Shown here one piece after another: positions 36,882 to 45,643 of a stretch of 64,000 nucleotides of DNA; the first letter of the stretch is position 1; each line of letters opens with the position of its first letter. The position numbers were made by a program, and so were the translations under genes. The stretch lies in the NCBI GenBank assembly GCA_963668545.1, contig OY764868.1:2046001-2110000 (forward strand), given 5' to 3'. This DNA is from G963662265 sp963668545. Lineage in GTDB: Bacteria; Spirochaetota; Spirochaetia; CADAEX01. The notes beneath the pieces are model-generated. The model saw only the letters and a program-made list of their open reading frames with translations, was not told the DNA's origin and did not search any database.

Positions 36882-37460
36882 TTAATTTGAAGGTTTGAAT
36901 TTATACTTCTGACCACCTATTGAAGCCTGATACATCAGCCCTCCCTTCCCCATGGTAAAGACAATCATCCCGTCATGATATTCAGTTTCAGCCTGAGCTG
37001 AATCAGCGCTCGCAGATTTACCTTCAGTACCTGCGCTTGCCTTTGCACTGCTGGTAATTACAATAGCTTCAGCCTGGGCAGAAAACTCGAATTTCCCGCT
37101 GGTGAATTCATCATAAGCCTTTTTGTTTTCAAAAAATATCACCTGTCTGTATGCCTGTCCTCCGGCCTGAAACCCGATACTTATCTGGGTCATGGTAACA
37201 TCTCCTGTCTTTTTTCCGTCAAGATATACCCGGCCCTTGCCGTGTGCTCCTCCTATGGCAAGTCCCCCCTTTCCGACAGTTGGAAAAACTGCATATGCAT
37301 AAGCTGATTTGTTGAATTCTGCAACCACATCAGAGATCAGGAATTCCTTCATTGCCTTTCTGTCTTCTTCGGCATCCTCCCCGGAGCCGGATTCAGCATT
37401 GATATTTACTGAAAAAAGCAGAAATATCATTATTAACAGAAAAATATTTTTCAAATTCAT
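36882..37460 (-). CDS. SYLF/Ysc84-domain protein
   Basis: 192 residues, signal peptide (about 1-22). The SYLF domain is clear from SAYAYAVFPTVGKGGLAIGGAHGKGRVYLDGKKTGDVTMTQISIGFQAGGQAYRQVIFFENKKAY, where GGxGGAxGxGxVY and QxG are fixed. In bacteria these are secreted or periplasmic lipid-binding-type proteins. The Ala/Ser-rich segment (ITSSAKASAGTEGKSASADSAQAE) is an interruption before the C-terminal strand GMIVFTMGKGGLMYQASIGG. Ligand unknown; the eukaryotic relatives bind phosphoinositides. Confidence 0.88.
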   Translation of the reverse strand: MNLKNIFLLIMIFLLFSVNINAESGSGEDAEEDRKAMKEFLISDVVAEFNKSAYAYAVFPTVGKGGLAIGGAHGKGRVYLDGKKTGDVTMTQISIGFQAGGQAYRQVIFFENKKAYDEFTSGKFEFSAQAEAIVITSSAKASAGTEGKSASADSAQAETEYHDGMIVFTMGKGGLMYQASIGGQKYKFKPSN

Positions 37461-37537
37461 TTATTTACTCCTTTCTATTCATTAATTGTTTCAACGGCAG
37501 TTAACTTAAGTTATGATAAAAAAAGCCCTGAATGATG

Positions 37538-38035
37538 TCAATAAAAATCATCTTCCCGGTCCTCTTCATATATTACAAACTCTTCCCTACCCCCTTTTCT
37601 TCTAATCCAGTTGAGTAATCTGTGTATCTTCTTTTTTCTGACTATCCTTTTCTGAAGTTTCCATTTACCGGGAAAATCAATAAAAAGCATTGATATGAAT
37701 ATTGTCAGGAGGCCCTGCCCCGGTATAAAAAGCATTAGAAATCCTGATATAAAAAGAAATATTCCAATAATGTTTTTGAGAATAATTGATATTGAAAAAA
37801 AAGCATACTCAGTCAAAGTTTCAAGATTGCTTCTCCTTTTTTCCCTGATGAAATAATCAGGGGAAAGGAGATTAATAATAAAAGGTACAGATACAGCTGC
37901 AAGTAATATCATGACAAACGAAAAAAGGCCTGAATATACCAGAATAGATTTGTGAGTTTCTATCCAGTAAATCAGGCCTTCCTTATTCATCACTGTAAAC
38001 TGATCAGCTGTTTTTTTCTCTTTTCTTTTTAACAT
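37538..38035 (-). CDS. PGPGW-family small membrane protein
   Basis: 165 residues with three hydrophobic segments (about 32-58, 78-98 and 100-118). The segment FLFISGFLMLFIPGQGLLTIFISMLFIDFPGKWKLQKRI carries the PGPGW-like motif (PGQG here) typical of this family of unknown function, followed by a basic tail. It overlaps the trpS 3' end by 32 bases and probably relies on trpS translation. Function unknown. Confidence 0.7.
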   Translation of the reverse strand: MLKRKEKKTADQFTVMNKEGLIYWIETHKSILVYSGLFSFVMILLAAVSVPFIINLLSPDYFIREKRRSNLETLTEYAFFSISIILKNIIGIFLFISGFLMLFIPGQGLLTIFISMLFIDFPGKWKLQKRIVRKKKIHRLLNWIRRKGGREEFVIYEEDREDDFY

Positions 38036-39062
38036 CCTCAGCTTTTCTGCTGATTTTGTTCCAGACCCCTGTAAGCCCCATTGCCTTCTTCATCATTTTA
38101 AGTGTAACAGCAGCTTCCTGTCTCATGCGGATAGTTCCGTCATAAAGCACTTCATCAACAAGACCTTTCTGTTCTTCATATTTCTGACGCCTGTCCCTTA
38201 TAGGATCAAGAAATTCATTTATTGCCGAGGCAAGTTTCTGTTTGACTTCTACATCACCCACCTTGCCTGTACTGTAACGCTCCTTGAGATCTTCAACCTC
38301 TGATTTATTATTGTTGAAGATATCATGATATATAAAAACCGGGTTTCCTTCCACTTTTCCCGGAATATCAGCTCTTATCCTGTTGGGATCTGTATACATT
38401 CCGTTTACTTTCTTAATAACTGTTTTTGAATCGTCAGAAAGCATGATTGCATTATTGAGCGATTTTGACATTTTTGAATCACCGTCTGTTCCAACCAGAG
38501 TGGGAACATCCCCTATCATTGCATCAGGGATCGGAAAAACCTCTTCATAAAGTGAATTGAATTTCCTGGCTATTTCCCTTGTCAGTTCCACATGCGATTC
38601 ATTGTCCTTTCCTACAGGTACAAGATGAGCCCTTGGCATGAGAATATCGGCAGCCTGAAGAACAGGATATCCAAGCAGTCCGAAAGGTATTTCTGTAAGG
38701 TTGGCAGATCTGGCCATATCCTTAATGCTGGGAACCCTGTTGAGTCTGGGAACAGTAACAAGCATTTCAAAAATAAGGTCCATTTCGTAAACCTCATGCA
38801 CAGCCGACTGCAGATATACTGTTGATTTTACAGGGTCTATTCCGCATGCAAGATAATCAAGCACCAGATGACGGGCATTTTCTGATATATTTATTATATC
38901 TTCCTTTGTCGGCTTAGTTGTAAGCATGTGAAGGTCGGCAATTATAAAAAAACATTCATAACTGTCCTGAAGAGCTACTCTGTTCTTAAGAGATCCCACA
39001 TAATGACCTAAATGCAGTTTTCCGGTAGGTCTGTCACCGGTGAGAATTCTTTTTCTGTCCAT
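38004..39062 (-). CDS. trpS: Tryptophanyl-tRNA synthetase
   Basis: 352 residues, a class I synthetase. The N-terminus MDRKRILTGDRPTGKLHLGHYVGSL contains the HIGH motif as HLGH (17-20). The KMSKS motif appears as SKMSKSLNN (about 197-205), with MPRAHLVPVGKDNESHVELTREIARKFN between them as in bacterial TrpRS. It charges tRNA-Trp. Start fixed by MDRKR; it lies 6 bases after the AI-2E transporter stop and overlaps the PGPGW gene. Confidence 0.96.
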   Translation of the reverse strand: MDRKRILTGDRPTGKLHLGHYVGSLKNRVALQDSYECFFIIADLHMLTTKPTKEDIINISENARHLVLDYLACGIDPVKSTVYLQSAVHEVYEMDLIFEMLVTVPRLNRVPSIKDMARSANLTEIPFGLLGYPVLQAADILMPRAHLVPVGKDNESHVELTREIARKFNSLYEEVFPIPDAMIGDVPTLVGTDGDSKMSKSLNNAIMLSDDSKTVIKKVNGMYTDPNRIRADIPGKVEGNPVFIYHDIFNNNKSEVEDLKERYSTGKVGDVEVKQKLASAINEFLDPIRDRRQKYEEQKGLVDEVLYDGTIRMRQEAAVTLKMMKKAMGLTGVWNKISRKAEDVKKKREKNS

Positions 39063-39067
39063 AAAAA

Positions 39068-40120
39068 TTATTCCTTCCTGGTTTTTTTTCTGTCACTGCC
39101 TGTGCCCATCATGATGCTGACAGGTTTTAAAAATGATATGTTTTCGCAGACAATTTTGATTATAACAGTTATGGGAACTGACAGCAATGCCCCTGCAATG
39201 CCCCACAGCCAGCCCCAGAAGATAAGGCAGAACAGTATGATAACAGGACTCAGATTAAGGCTGTTCCCCTGTATGTTCGGCTCAAGAATATTACCGAACA
39301 TTATCTGTATGCCGAGCATCGAAAGAAGTACTGCAACAAACATACCCATTGAAGGATAGAACTGGACCAGCGCCTGGATACTTGCAAAAATAACAAGAAC
39401 TGTTGATCCAATATTTGGTATAAAGTTAAGTACAAAAGCCAGAACACCCCACACGAGAGGGAAATCAATCCCCATGAGAAGCAGCAGGAGCCACACAAAA
39501 AAACCTGTAAAAAAACTTATTATCACTTTTATTACCAGATAACGCCCGATCTGCCTTGTTATATGTTCTATAACAATAATAAACCTTTTACCTGTTCTTA
39601 CAGGATAGGCATTTTTAAGCTTGTTGTTGAACACAGGGAATTCCATGAAAAGGAATACAAGAATAAGAATGACAATAAATATATAACCGACCATTTTTGT
39701 AAGTGAGTCGGAGACAGACAGCAGAAATGTCCTGGCAACCTTGCCCCAGTCATATTCCAGAAGGATGTCTGTAGTGGAAATATTGAATTTCTCCATTATC
39801 TGGAAGGAAAAATCACTGTATATATCCTTGAACTGCACCAGATACCATGGATACTGGTTAATAAACGCATTTATACTGCTGTACAGAATCAGAAAAACAA
39901 GATAGAGAAACCCGAACAGTCCCACCAGCACTATGAGAATTGATAAAAGCCTGGGAACACCTATTTTTGTGAGAAACCTTATCACAGGATAAAGCATAAA
40001 CGCAAAAAGGAGTGAGACCACCATTGGAATTAATATTTCCCTTGCTGTGCTCAGAAAAAATCCACTTGAAAGAATGAGGAGAGATGTAAGAGAAACAGCA
40101 ATAACTTTATCTGTACGCAT
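39068..40120 (-). CDS. AI-2E family transporter
   Basis: 350 residues with seven or eight hydrophobic segments. The C-terminal half has SFFTGFFVWLLLLLMGIDFPLVWGVLAFVLNFIPNIGSTVLVIFASIQAL, a hallmark of the AI-2E exporter family (Pfam AI-2E_transport), with Phe-Leu-Asn-Phe-Ile-Pro-x-Ile-Gly conserved. Family members export AI-2, other metabolites or act as Na/H antiporters, so the substrate is open. It begins an operon with trpS and the PGPGW gene. Confidence 0.9.
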   Translation of the reverse strand: MRTDKVIAVSLTSLLILSSGFFLSTAREILIPMVVSLLFAFMLYPVIRFLTKIGVPRLLSILIVLVGLFGFLYLVFLILYSSINAFINQYPWYLVQFKDIYSDFSFQIMEKFNISTTDILLEYDWGKVARTFLLSVSDSLTKMVGYIFIVILILVFLFMEFPVFNNKLKNAYPVRTGKRFIIVIEHITRQIGRYLVIKVIISFFTGFFVWLLLLLMGIDFPLVWGVLAFVLNFIPNIGSTVLVIFASIQALVQFYPSMGMFVAVLLSMLGIQIMFGNILEPNIQGNSLNLSPVIILFCLIFWGWLWGIAGALLSVPITVIIKIVCENISFLKPVSIMMGTGSDRKKTRKE

Positions 40121-40214
40121 GTATTAATATTAACACAAGGTAGTCTTTTATTTAATAGTAAATATTTATTTTTTGCATATTGTCTGATATTATAATACTG
40201 AATATGGAGGTTCT

Positions 40215-40724
40215 ATGATCTACAGTTTTAAAGATAAAAAACCGGATACAGAGAAAGCTGTTTTTGTTGCACAAAGCGCTGATATAATAGGAGATGTAAA
40301 ACTAGGAAAGAATTCAAATATATGGTTCAACTCCACACTGAGGGGTGATATAGCACCTGTCAGGGTAGGTGACAATACCAATATTCAGGATAATTCAATC
40401 CTGCATGTAAATCATGATATGCCCTGCATTGTGGGAAACAATGTAACAGTGGGGCATGGTGTTATCCTGCATGGTACTGAAGTTAAAGATGGATGCCTCA
40501 TCGGAATGGGGGCTATCCTTCTGAATAATTCTGTCATCGGAGAAAATTCGGTTGTCGGTGCAGGTGCTCTTGTTACCGAGGGGAAGGAATTCCCCCCCAG
40601 GTCTCTGATAATAGGAAGTCCCGCCAGAAGGGTCAGGGAAATAACAGATGAAGAGCTGGAAAGTATGAAAGGCAATATTGACGAATATATAGAACTCGGA
40701 ATGGAAACAGCAGCATCCAACTGA
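40215..40724 (+). CDS. Gamma-carbonic anhydrase-like hexapeptide-repeat protein
   Basis: 169 residues with the left-handed beta-helix hexapeptide repeat (for example VAQSADIIGDVKLGKNSNIWFNSTLRGD). The metal-binding histidines typical of gamma-CA are in LHVNHDMPCIVGNNVTVGHGVILHGTEV, where the His triplet positions (H in LHVNH and VGHG.ILHG) are present. Family members are carbonic anhydrases or, often, related transferases such as PaaY. The start is fixed by ggagg upstream. A terminator follows at 40745. Confidence 0.88.
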   Translation: MIYSFKDKKPDTEKAVFVAQSADIIGDVKLGKNSNIWFNSTLRGDIAPVRVGDNTNIQDNSILHVNHDMPCIVGNNVTVGHGVILHGTEVKDGCLIGMGAILLNNSVIGENSVVGAGALVTEGKEFPPRSLIIGSPARRVREITDEELESMKGNIDEYIELGMETAASN

Positions 40725-40744
40725 AAGAATATAATACTAAATAT

Positions 40745-40780
40745 AAAAAAACCGGTATTCAGCTATGATACCGGTTTTTA
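40745..40780. terminator. Bidirectional terminator between gamma-CA and glycosyltransferase genes
   Basis: A 12-bp stem (40747-40758 with 40768-40779) with A and T runs at either end. It serves two converging genes. Confidence 0.85.
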
Positions 40781-40802
40781 AAAACTGCATCAGGAATATT
40801 TC

Positions 40803-42062
40803 CTATTTACAGCCCCAGACTGTCTCCATCAGATGATTCAGAGACCTTTTTACAACCCCGTAGGAGTAGTACTTTATTCCCAGATGATAATTTATATCCG
40901 CCATATGCTTCTGAAGGTCTTTATCGTCAAGAATCTTTTCAATTCTTGAAACTGTATCATCAGATACAAAATCATCCATTTCCACTGCTTTGAAGCCCTT
41001 CGGTTTTATATCAAAATGATAGATTGAATAATTATTCACAAAAACAGGTTTACGGTAGTAAATAGCTTCCAGAAATGCATTTCCGAAACCTTCAAATACA
41101 GATGGATAAGTTACAAAATCTGCATAATGATATACATCCTCCAGCTTGTATACTTTCCTGCCGTCCTCTTTGATGCAGCGCCTTTTATCACTGATAATGT
41201 CATCAACAAATATTGCCCGGACCTTCATGAGATTTACAAAGTCCTTGACTCTGTTCTGGTACTCGTATCCCTCATCTCCTGATGCATGTGATATTACCAG
41301 AGCGCATTTCCTGTTCATCCTTGCAACAAGTTCAATCGCATGTTCAATACCCTTTCTCTGCACAACCCTTGTGGGCTGAAGAAACAGAAGCTCATCCTTT
41401 TCAAGTCCCAGATCTTCCCTGAGTGTTTTTGTGTAATCATCGGGAGGGGGAGGAGGAGATTCAAAATTCATCACATTTGGAATCAGGGTTGAAGATATAC
41501 CTGTTCTCAGGGCCAGCTGGTTCTGGGCTGACGAATTTATAACTACATGCTGCATGTTATCAAGGTGAGGCGGATATGCACAGTTAAGATACTCCCACAC
41601 ATTGTTTCTCAGGAATCTTTTCCTTTCCCAGAAAAAATCATGATGATGGCCTATTACAGGGATTCCTGTTTCTGAAATGAATTCTGTAACTGCAAGGGCA
41701 AGGGGTATGTTTATCGGAATGGCAAGTATATTTTCAGGAATAATCATATCAAGCCTGAACCTGTTCGCAAAGTCATAAAGCTTTTCCTTGATTTCTTCCC
41801 TTATTTCATGGATCTGGTCAGTAACTTTTCTTTTTCTGATTGAGTGGTCGAAAATATTATTGTTGAGTTCTCTGATCACAGGATGCTTGAAATGGGTAAT
41901 CTCGACAAGCATGGAATTTTCCTCCGGAGTTTCAAGTTCCCCCCCGAAATAATAGCACTCATGACCGTCTTCCCTTAATACATCAGCCCATTTTTCTGTT
42001 TCAAGAGAAACGCCGTCTGTTCCGGCAAACCGGAAAGAAATAAAACCTATTCTTTTACCCAT
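40803..42062 (-). CDS. Glycosyltransferase, GT4/GT1 type
   Basis: 419 residues with two Rossmann lobes. The N-terminal lobe opens MGKRIGFISFRFAGTDGVSLETEKWADVL with the G-x-x-x-H-x-type loop, and PVIGHHHDFFWER carries a His run. The C-terminal lobe has FLQPTRVVQRKGIEHAIELVARM (the R-K nucleotide-phosphate contact) and YPSVFEGFGNAFLEA (about 318-332), the retaining E-x7-E motif of GT4. The sugar and acceptor are not predictable. It stands alone with its own promoter region upstream (about 280 bases). Confidence 0.9.
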   Translation of the reverse strand: MGKRIGFISFRFAGTDGVSLETEKWADVLREDGHECYYFGGELETPEENSMLVEITHFKHPVIRELNNNIFDHSIRKRKVTDQIHEIREEIKEKLYDFANRFRLDMIIPENILAIPINIPLALAVTEFISETGIPVIGHHHDFFWERKRFLRNNVWEYLNCAYPPHLDNMQHVVINSSAQNQLALRTGISSTLIPNVMNFESPPPPPDDYTKTLREDLGLEKDELLFLQPTRVVQRKGIEHAIELVARMNRKCALVISHASGDEGYEYQNRVKDFVNLMKVRAIFVDDIISDKRRCIKEDGRKVYKLEDVYHYADFVTYPSVFEGFGNAFLEAIYYRKPVFVNNYSIYHFDIKPKGFKAVEMDDFVSDDTVSRIEKILDDKDLQKHMADINYHLGIKYYSYGVVKRSLNHLMETVWGCK

Positions 42063-42338
42063 AACATGCTCCGTAGAAAATTTCTTCAGGATATATACCA
42101 GGCTGTATGATGCAGATTATTGATTTAAATTATGATATATTCACATCCTTATATTCAAGATATTATGTATTATTTTGTAAATCAAATATTTTTTATAAAA
42201 AGATATTAAAAAGTCTTTTTAAAAATTGCCTTTAATGGTTCTTTCATATAACTGGAATGTATCCTCTGTTCAATGATCTATCAATGTAAAAGGTTCCTGT
42301 ATTGTAATTAAGTCTCTAATGGGTTAATACTTGATTTA

Positions 42339-43634
42339 ATGGATAAACAGATAAGCTACCGGGGTATACTCAGATTCTGGGTCCCTCTTTCTCTCATGTG
42401 GATAGTCATGGCTCTTGAAATGCCTGTTATCAACTCATTTGTAGCCAGAATGCCTCACCCGAAAGAAAACCTTGCAGTTTTCGGTGTTGTATTTTCACTG
42501 GCACTTATTATTGAAGGACCTATTATCCAGATGCTCTCGGCAGCCACTGCCATAGCAACGCATTACAGTAATTACAGAAAACTGCTTAATTTCATGCATG
42601 CTGCTGCAGCAGTACTTACTCTTCTGCACCTCATCTGTTCTTTGCCTGAAATATTCAACCTGATTGCCCTTAATCTTCTTGGAATTGAATATAAACTTGT
42701 TCCAGCCGCCCGGAAGGCTTTCCTTCTCATGCTGCCATGGACAGCTTCAATAGGATACAGAAGAATGTGGCAGGGGCTGATGATTCAGAACGGCAGGACT
42801 GTTGCTGTAACAGTATCAATGATACTCAGAATGTCTGTAACATGCAGCGCTGCTGCAGCCGGTTATTATACCGGTATTGTATCAGGCTCATCAATTGCAG
42901 CAATATCACTTACAAGCGGGGTAATAGGGGGAGCTGTATTTGCCGGTATTTTTGCAAGGAAAACAATTGCTGAAATGAAAAAAACAGTATCTGATGCAAA
43001 AGCAATAAGCTACAGAAAACTGCTCATCTTCTATATCCCGCTGGCAATGACATCATTTATCACCATGGCAAACCGCCCGGTACTGACGGCAGGTATAAGC
43101 AGAGCTCAGGCCCCCCTTGAATCACTTGCAGTATGGCCTGTTATTATCTCTTTCATGTTCCTTTTTCAGGGCTTTCCCCTTTCTTTTCAGGAAACAGCAA
43201 TAAGTCTCATGGGGAATGAAAAAAACATACCAAAACTCAAAAAGTTTATCTTTTCTGTATCATTGTTTACACTGTTTTTTTATGGTGCAGTAATCTTTTC
43301 GCCTGTAATGACATTTATTCTCGGAAATATAATAGGGCTGAAAAAAGAGCTGATAAATGCAGCCATGATACCTCTTGTAATACTGATGGCCCTCCCTTTT
43401 GTTTCAGGACTTATTGTCTGGCTGAGGGCAGTCAACATCAAAAAAGGAAGTACATTGAATATAGCATCTGCTGTAGTTATAAACTTTATAACCCTGATTC
43501 TATCTGTCTTTGTATTGAATACATTTTTCAAAATTAACGGCGCTGTTCTTGCTGCCCTGTGTTTTTCAGTTTCTGTATCTGCAGAGGCAGTGTATCTTGT
43601 GTTAAGGACAGGCAGGCAAAATCCTCCAGGCTGA
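42339..43634 (+). CDS. ANKH/MATE-like (MOP superfamily) membrane transporter
   Basis: 431 residues with about 12 hydrophobic segments. The N-terminus ILRFWVPLSLMWIVMALEMPVINSFVARMPHPKENLAVFGVVFSLALIIEGPIIQMLSAATAIATHYSNY resembles the bacterial relatives of the progressive-ankylosis protein ANKH, within the MOP flippase superfamily (MATE, MurJ and others). The general MOP assignment is firmer than the ANKH one. These proteins could export organic anions or lipid-linked intermediates; no partner gene is adjacent. A 276-base region with no gene lies upstream. Confidence 0.65.
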   Translation: MDKQISYRGILRFWVPLSLMWIVMALEMPVINSFVARMPHPKENLAVFGVVFSLALIIEGPIIQMLSAATAIATHYSNYRKLLNFMHAAAAVLTLLHLICSLPEIFNLIALNLLGIEYKLVPAARKAFLLMLPWTASIGYRRMWQGLMIQNGRTVAVTVSMILRMSVTCSAAAAGYYTGIVSGSSIAAISLTSGVIGGAVFAGIFARKTIAEMKKTVSDAKAISYRKLLIFYIPLAMTSFITMANRPVLTAGISRAQAPLESLAVWPVIISFMFLFQGFPLSFQETAISLMGNEKNIPKLKKFIFSVSLFTLFFYGAVIFSPVMTFILGNIIGLKKELINAAMIPLVILMALPFVSGLIVWLRAVNIKKGSTLNIASAVVINFITLILSVFVLNTFFKINGAVLAALCFSVSVSAEAVYLVLRTGRQNPPG

Positions 43635-43648
43635 AATTATTAAGATAC

Positions 43649-44050
43649 TCAGACATTTCCGAGGCTGAGGTCTCCGTATATTTTTATCACATTCCTGTCT
43701 CTTGTTACATCAAGCTCCCTTTCAGGGAACTTCTCATCCAGTTTCCTGTCTATGAGCTGAATAACCTCATCTTCAACCTTTTCCCTCAGCTTTTTATCAA
43801 CTTTCTCAAGTGTAACAAAACGTATCTCAACAGCATATCCCCTCCCCTTTTCAGAACCTATTCCGGCTGTAAAACTTGATGTGACGGAAAAAAGCCCGTC
43901 ATGGGATTTGCTGGATGTGTCGCCTCTTTCTGCTCTGGAAGGATGGAGAGGAAAAAGATCTCCGTATTGGTCTTCAAGGAAATCATCAATCTCATTGAAA
44001 ATTTCCTTGAGTTTATTGTCAAATTCAATCATTTTGGGATGTCTTATCAC
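43649..44050 (-). CDS. Conserved-looking hypothetical protein
   Basis: About 133 residues. The start is GTG 44050, chosen because an aggag Shine-Dalgarno is six bases before it; earlier GTG and later ATG codons lack one. Helical N-terminus (MIEFDNKLKEIFNEIDDFLEDQYG), then LHPSRAERGDTSSKSHDGLFSVTSSFTAGIGSEKGRGYAVEIRFVTLEKV, a motif-rich block, and a charged helix with the pattern EKVDKKLREKVEDEVIQLIDRKLDEKFPE. Probably a cytoplasmic protein of two small domains. I do not recognise the family. Converges closely with the transporter gene. Confidence 0.65.
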   Translation of the reverse strand: MIRHPKMIEFDNKLKEIFNEIDDFLEDQYGDLFPLHPSRAERGDTSSKSHDGLFSVTSSFTAGIGSEKGRGYAVEIRFVTLEKVDKKLREKVEDEVIQLIDRKLDEKFPERELDVTRDRNVIKIYGDLSLGNV

Positions 44051-44103
44051 CAGATACTCCTGATTTCTTTTATTTATTGTATAAAAATGCTTATATTGCA
44101 CTT

Positions 44104-44144
44104 AAAAACAAATAACCTGTTCCAATCCTGCCGGATGGAACAGG
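44104..44144 (-). terminator. Terminator after the phn operon
   Basis: Stem cctgttcca (44116-44124) with tggaacagg (44136-44144), plus inner tcc/gga pairing. It lies 27 bases past the phnE stop with a T-rich tail on the minus strand (complement of cttaaaaacaaataa). Confidence 0.7.
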
Positions 44145-44170
44145 AAAAAAATATCATTTACACACAGTGA

Positions 44171-45643
44171 TCAAACAAATTTCTGCCTTATCTCTGAACT
44201 TACATAATCAAGAATTGCCACTGTAACAGCAATAAACCAGACAGCTATCCCGGCCGCCTTGTAATCAAGAAGCCTTATATACTGAACAAGAAGGAATCCG
44301 ATTCCTCCACCACCTACAAGCCCTATAACTGTAGACATTCTGACATTAATATCCCATCTGTAGATGGAGAAGGAAACAAAAGGAGGAATCATCTGGGGAA
44401 CAATTGCAAACATGATAGTCTGAATTCTGTTTGCACCAGTAGCCTGAATAGCCTCAATAGGCCCCCTGTCAATACCTTCGATAGATTCTGAATACAGTTT
44501 TCCGAGAGCAGCTATTGAATGAACTGTCAGTGCCACTATACCTGCAAAGGGGCCCAGTCCCACCCAGACAACAGCAATAAGAGCCCATATAAGAGGCTCG
44601 ATTGATCTTATTATATTCAGAACTGTTCTTGTCAGATAATATACAGTAAGGGTAATCCATGATCCTGACATCAGGTTTCTCGCAGCAAGAAAACTTACAG
44701 GTATTGAGAGGATAATTCCGAAAAGAGTGGCCATCATACCCATGAAAATAGTCTCTATCATTCTCGCAATTGTAAGTTTCAGAGGATCTGAAGCTACTGG
44801 TCCTCCAACCCTGCTGACCTGTCTCACTTCAACCCTGTGAATCTGTGTTCCTGATGCGCTGGGAGGAACAAGCCTGTATGGAAGGGTCATTTTAATCTGG
44901 AATTTCCCCTCTTTATCAGGCATTACTGAAACATATTTACCGTCCCAGCGGGGTCGGAATTCGTTGCCTATTGCATCAGCCCACCAGACCTGAGCTTCTG
45001 TTTCTGGATGGAACCCTTTTCCTATAATTGTAATGTCTGTACCTTTCACTATATCGTTTTTTTCATCAAGAGATGAAAGTCTTCCCCATCTCGGAACAGT
45101 CTTGATATAAGGCTTCCCCTCAACCTCTTCCGGTACAGGGGGAAGATTGCTGGAGTCATCAATAACTACATCAGCTCCTGCACCGTAATCTTCCGTATTG
45201 TATGTTATTGCAGCCTGCCATGGCCACAGCACTTTTGAAAGCGGTGCCCAGGCATCGGGAAACTCGGTCGCAGCTTTTACAACATCTATCTCGCTTATCT
45301 GCCATCCCAGTGAGAAAAAAACAACCAGAACAAGGACAAATATACCGGGCCTTTTTTTAGCATCATCCTTTTTCAATGCATCAGCAATAATCCATATCCA
45401 CAGAGCTGATACAGCAACAAAAAGAAATCCGACAAAAAAAGGACTTCTTGAGAAAGCTTTTTTCAGAACCGGTATAAATCCCGAGTACCTGTGGGCAAGC
45501 AGGGATATTCTCCATATAAAAAGCCCGGTTATGCTTGTAAAAGAAAGGATTATAAGGATACCTCTCTGAATCTGCTTCCTGTAAATCTGTCCCAGGCCTG
45601 GCAGCAGAAGGGATAATACGGCAGCAATAGTTCTATTCATCAC
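44171..45643 (-). CDS. phnE: Phosphonate-type ABC permease with long N-terminal extension
   Basis: 490 residues; ordinary PhnE is about 260. The last 210 residues are the permease proper (FMGMMATLFGIILSIPVSFLAARNL, TVYYLTRTVLNIIRSIEPLIWALIAVVWVGLG, then the EAA-type loop GPIEAIQATGANRIQTIMFAIVPQMIPPFVSFSIYRWDINVR). The first about 275 residues hold three hydrophobic segments (about 5-22, 60-75 and 100-115) and an extracytoplasmic all-beta part with NDIVKGTDITIIGKGFHPETEAQVWW, resembling an IPT/TIG fold. It overlaps phnC by 11 bases. The extension may touch the binding protein. Confidence 0.87.
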   Translation of the reverse strand: MMNRTIAAVLSLLLPGLGQIYRKQIQRGILIILSFTSITGLFIWRISLLAHRYSGFIPVLKKAFSRSPFFVGFLFVAVSALWIWIIADALKKDDAKKRPGIFVLVLVVFFSLGWQISEIDVVKAATEFPDAWAPLSKVLWPWQAAITYNTEDYGAGADVVIDDSSNLPPVPEEVEGKPYIKTVPRWGRLSSLDEKNDIVKGTDITIIGKGFHPETEAQVWWADAIGNEFRPRWDGKYVSVMPDKEGKFQIKMTLPYRLVPPSASGTQIHRVEVRQVSRVGGPVASDPLKLTIARMIETIFMGMMATLFGIILSIPVSFLAARNLMSGSWITLTVYYLTRTVLNIIRSIEPLIWALIAVVWVGLGPFAGIVALTVHSIAALGKLYSESIEGIDRGPIEAIQATGANRIQTIMFAIVPQMIPPFVSFSIYRWDINVRMSTVIGLVGGGGIGFLLVQYIRLLDYKAAGIAVWFIAVTVAILDYVSSEIRQKFV

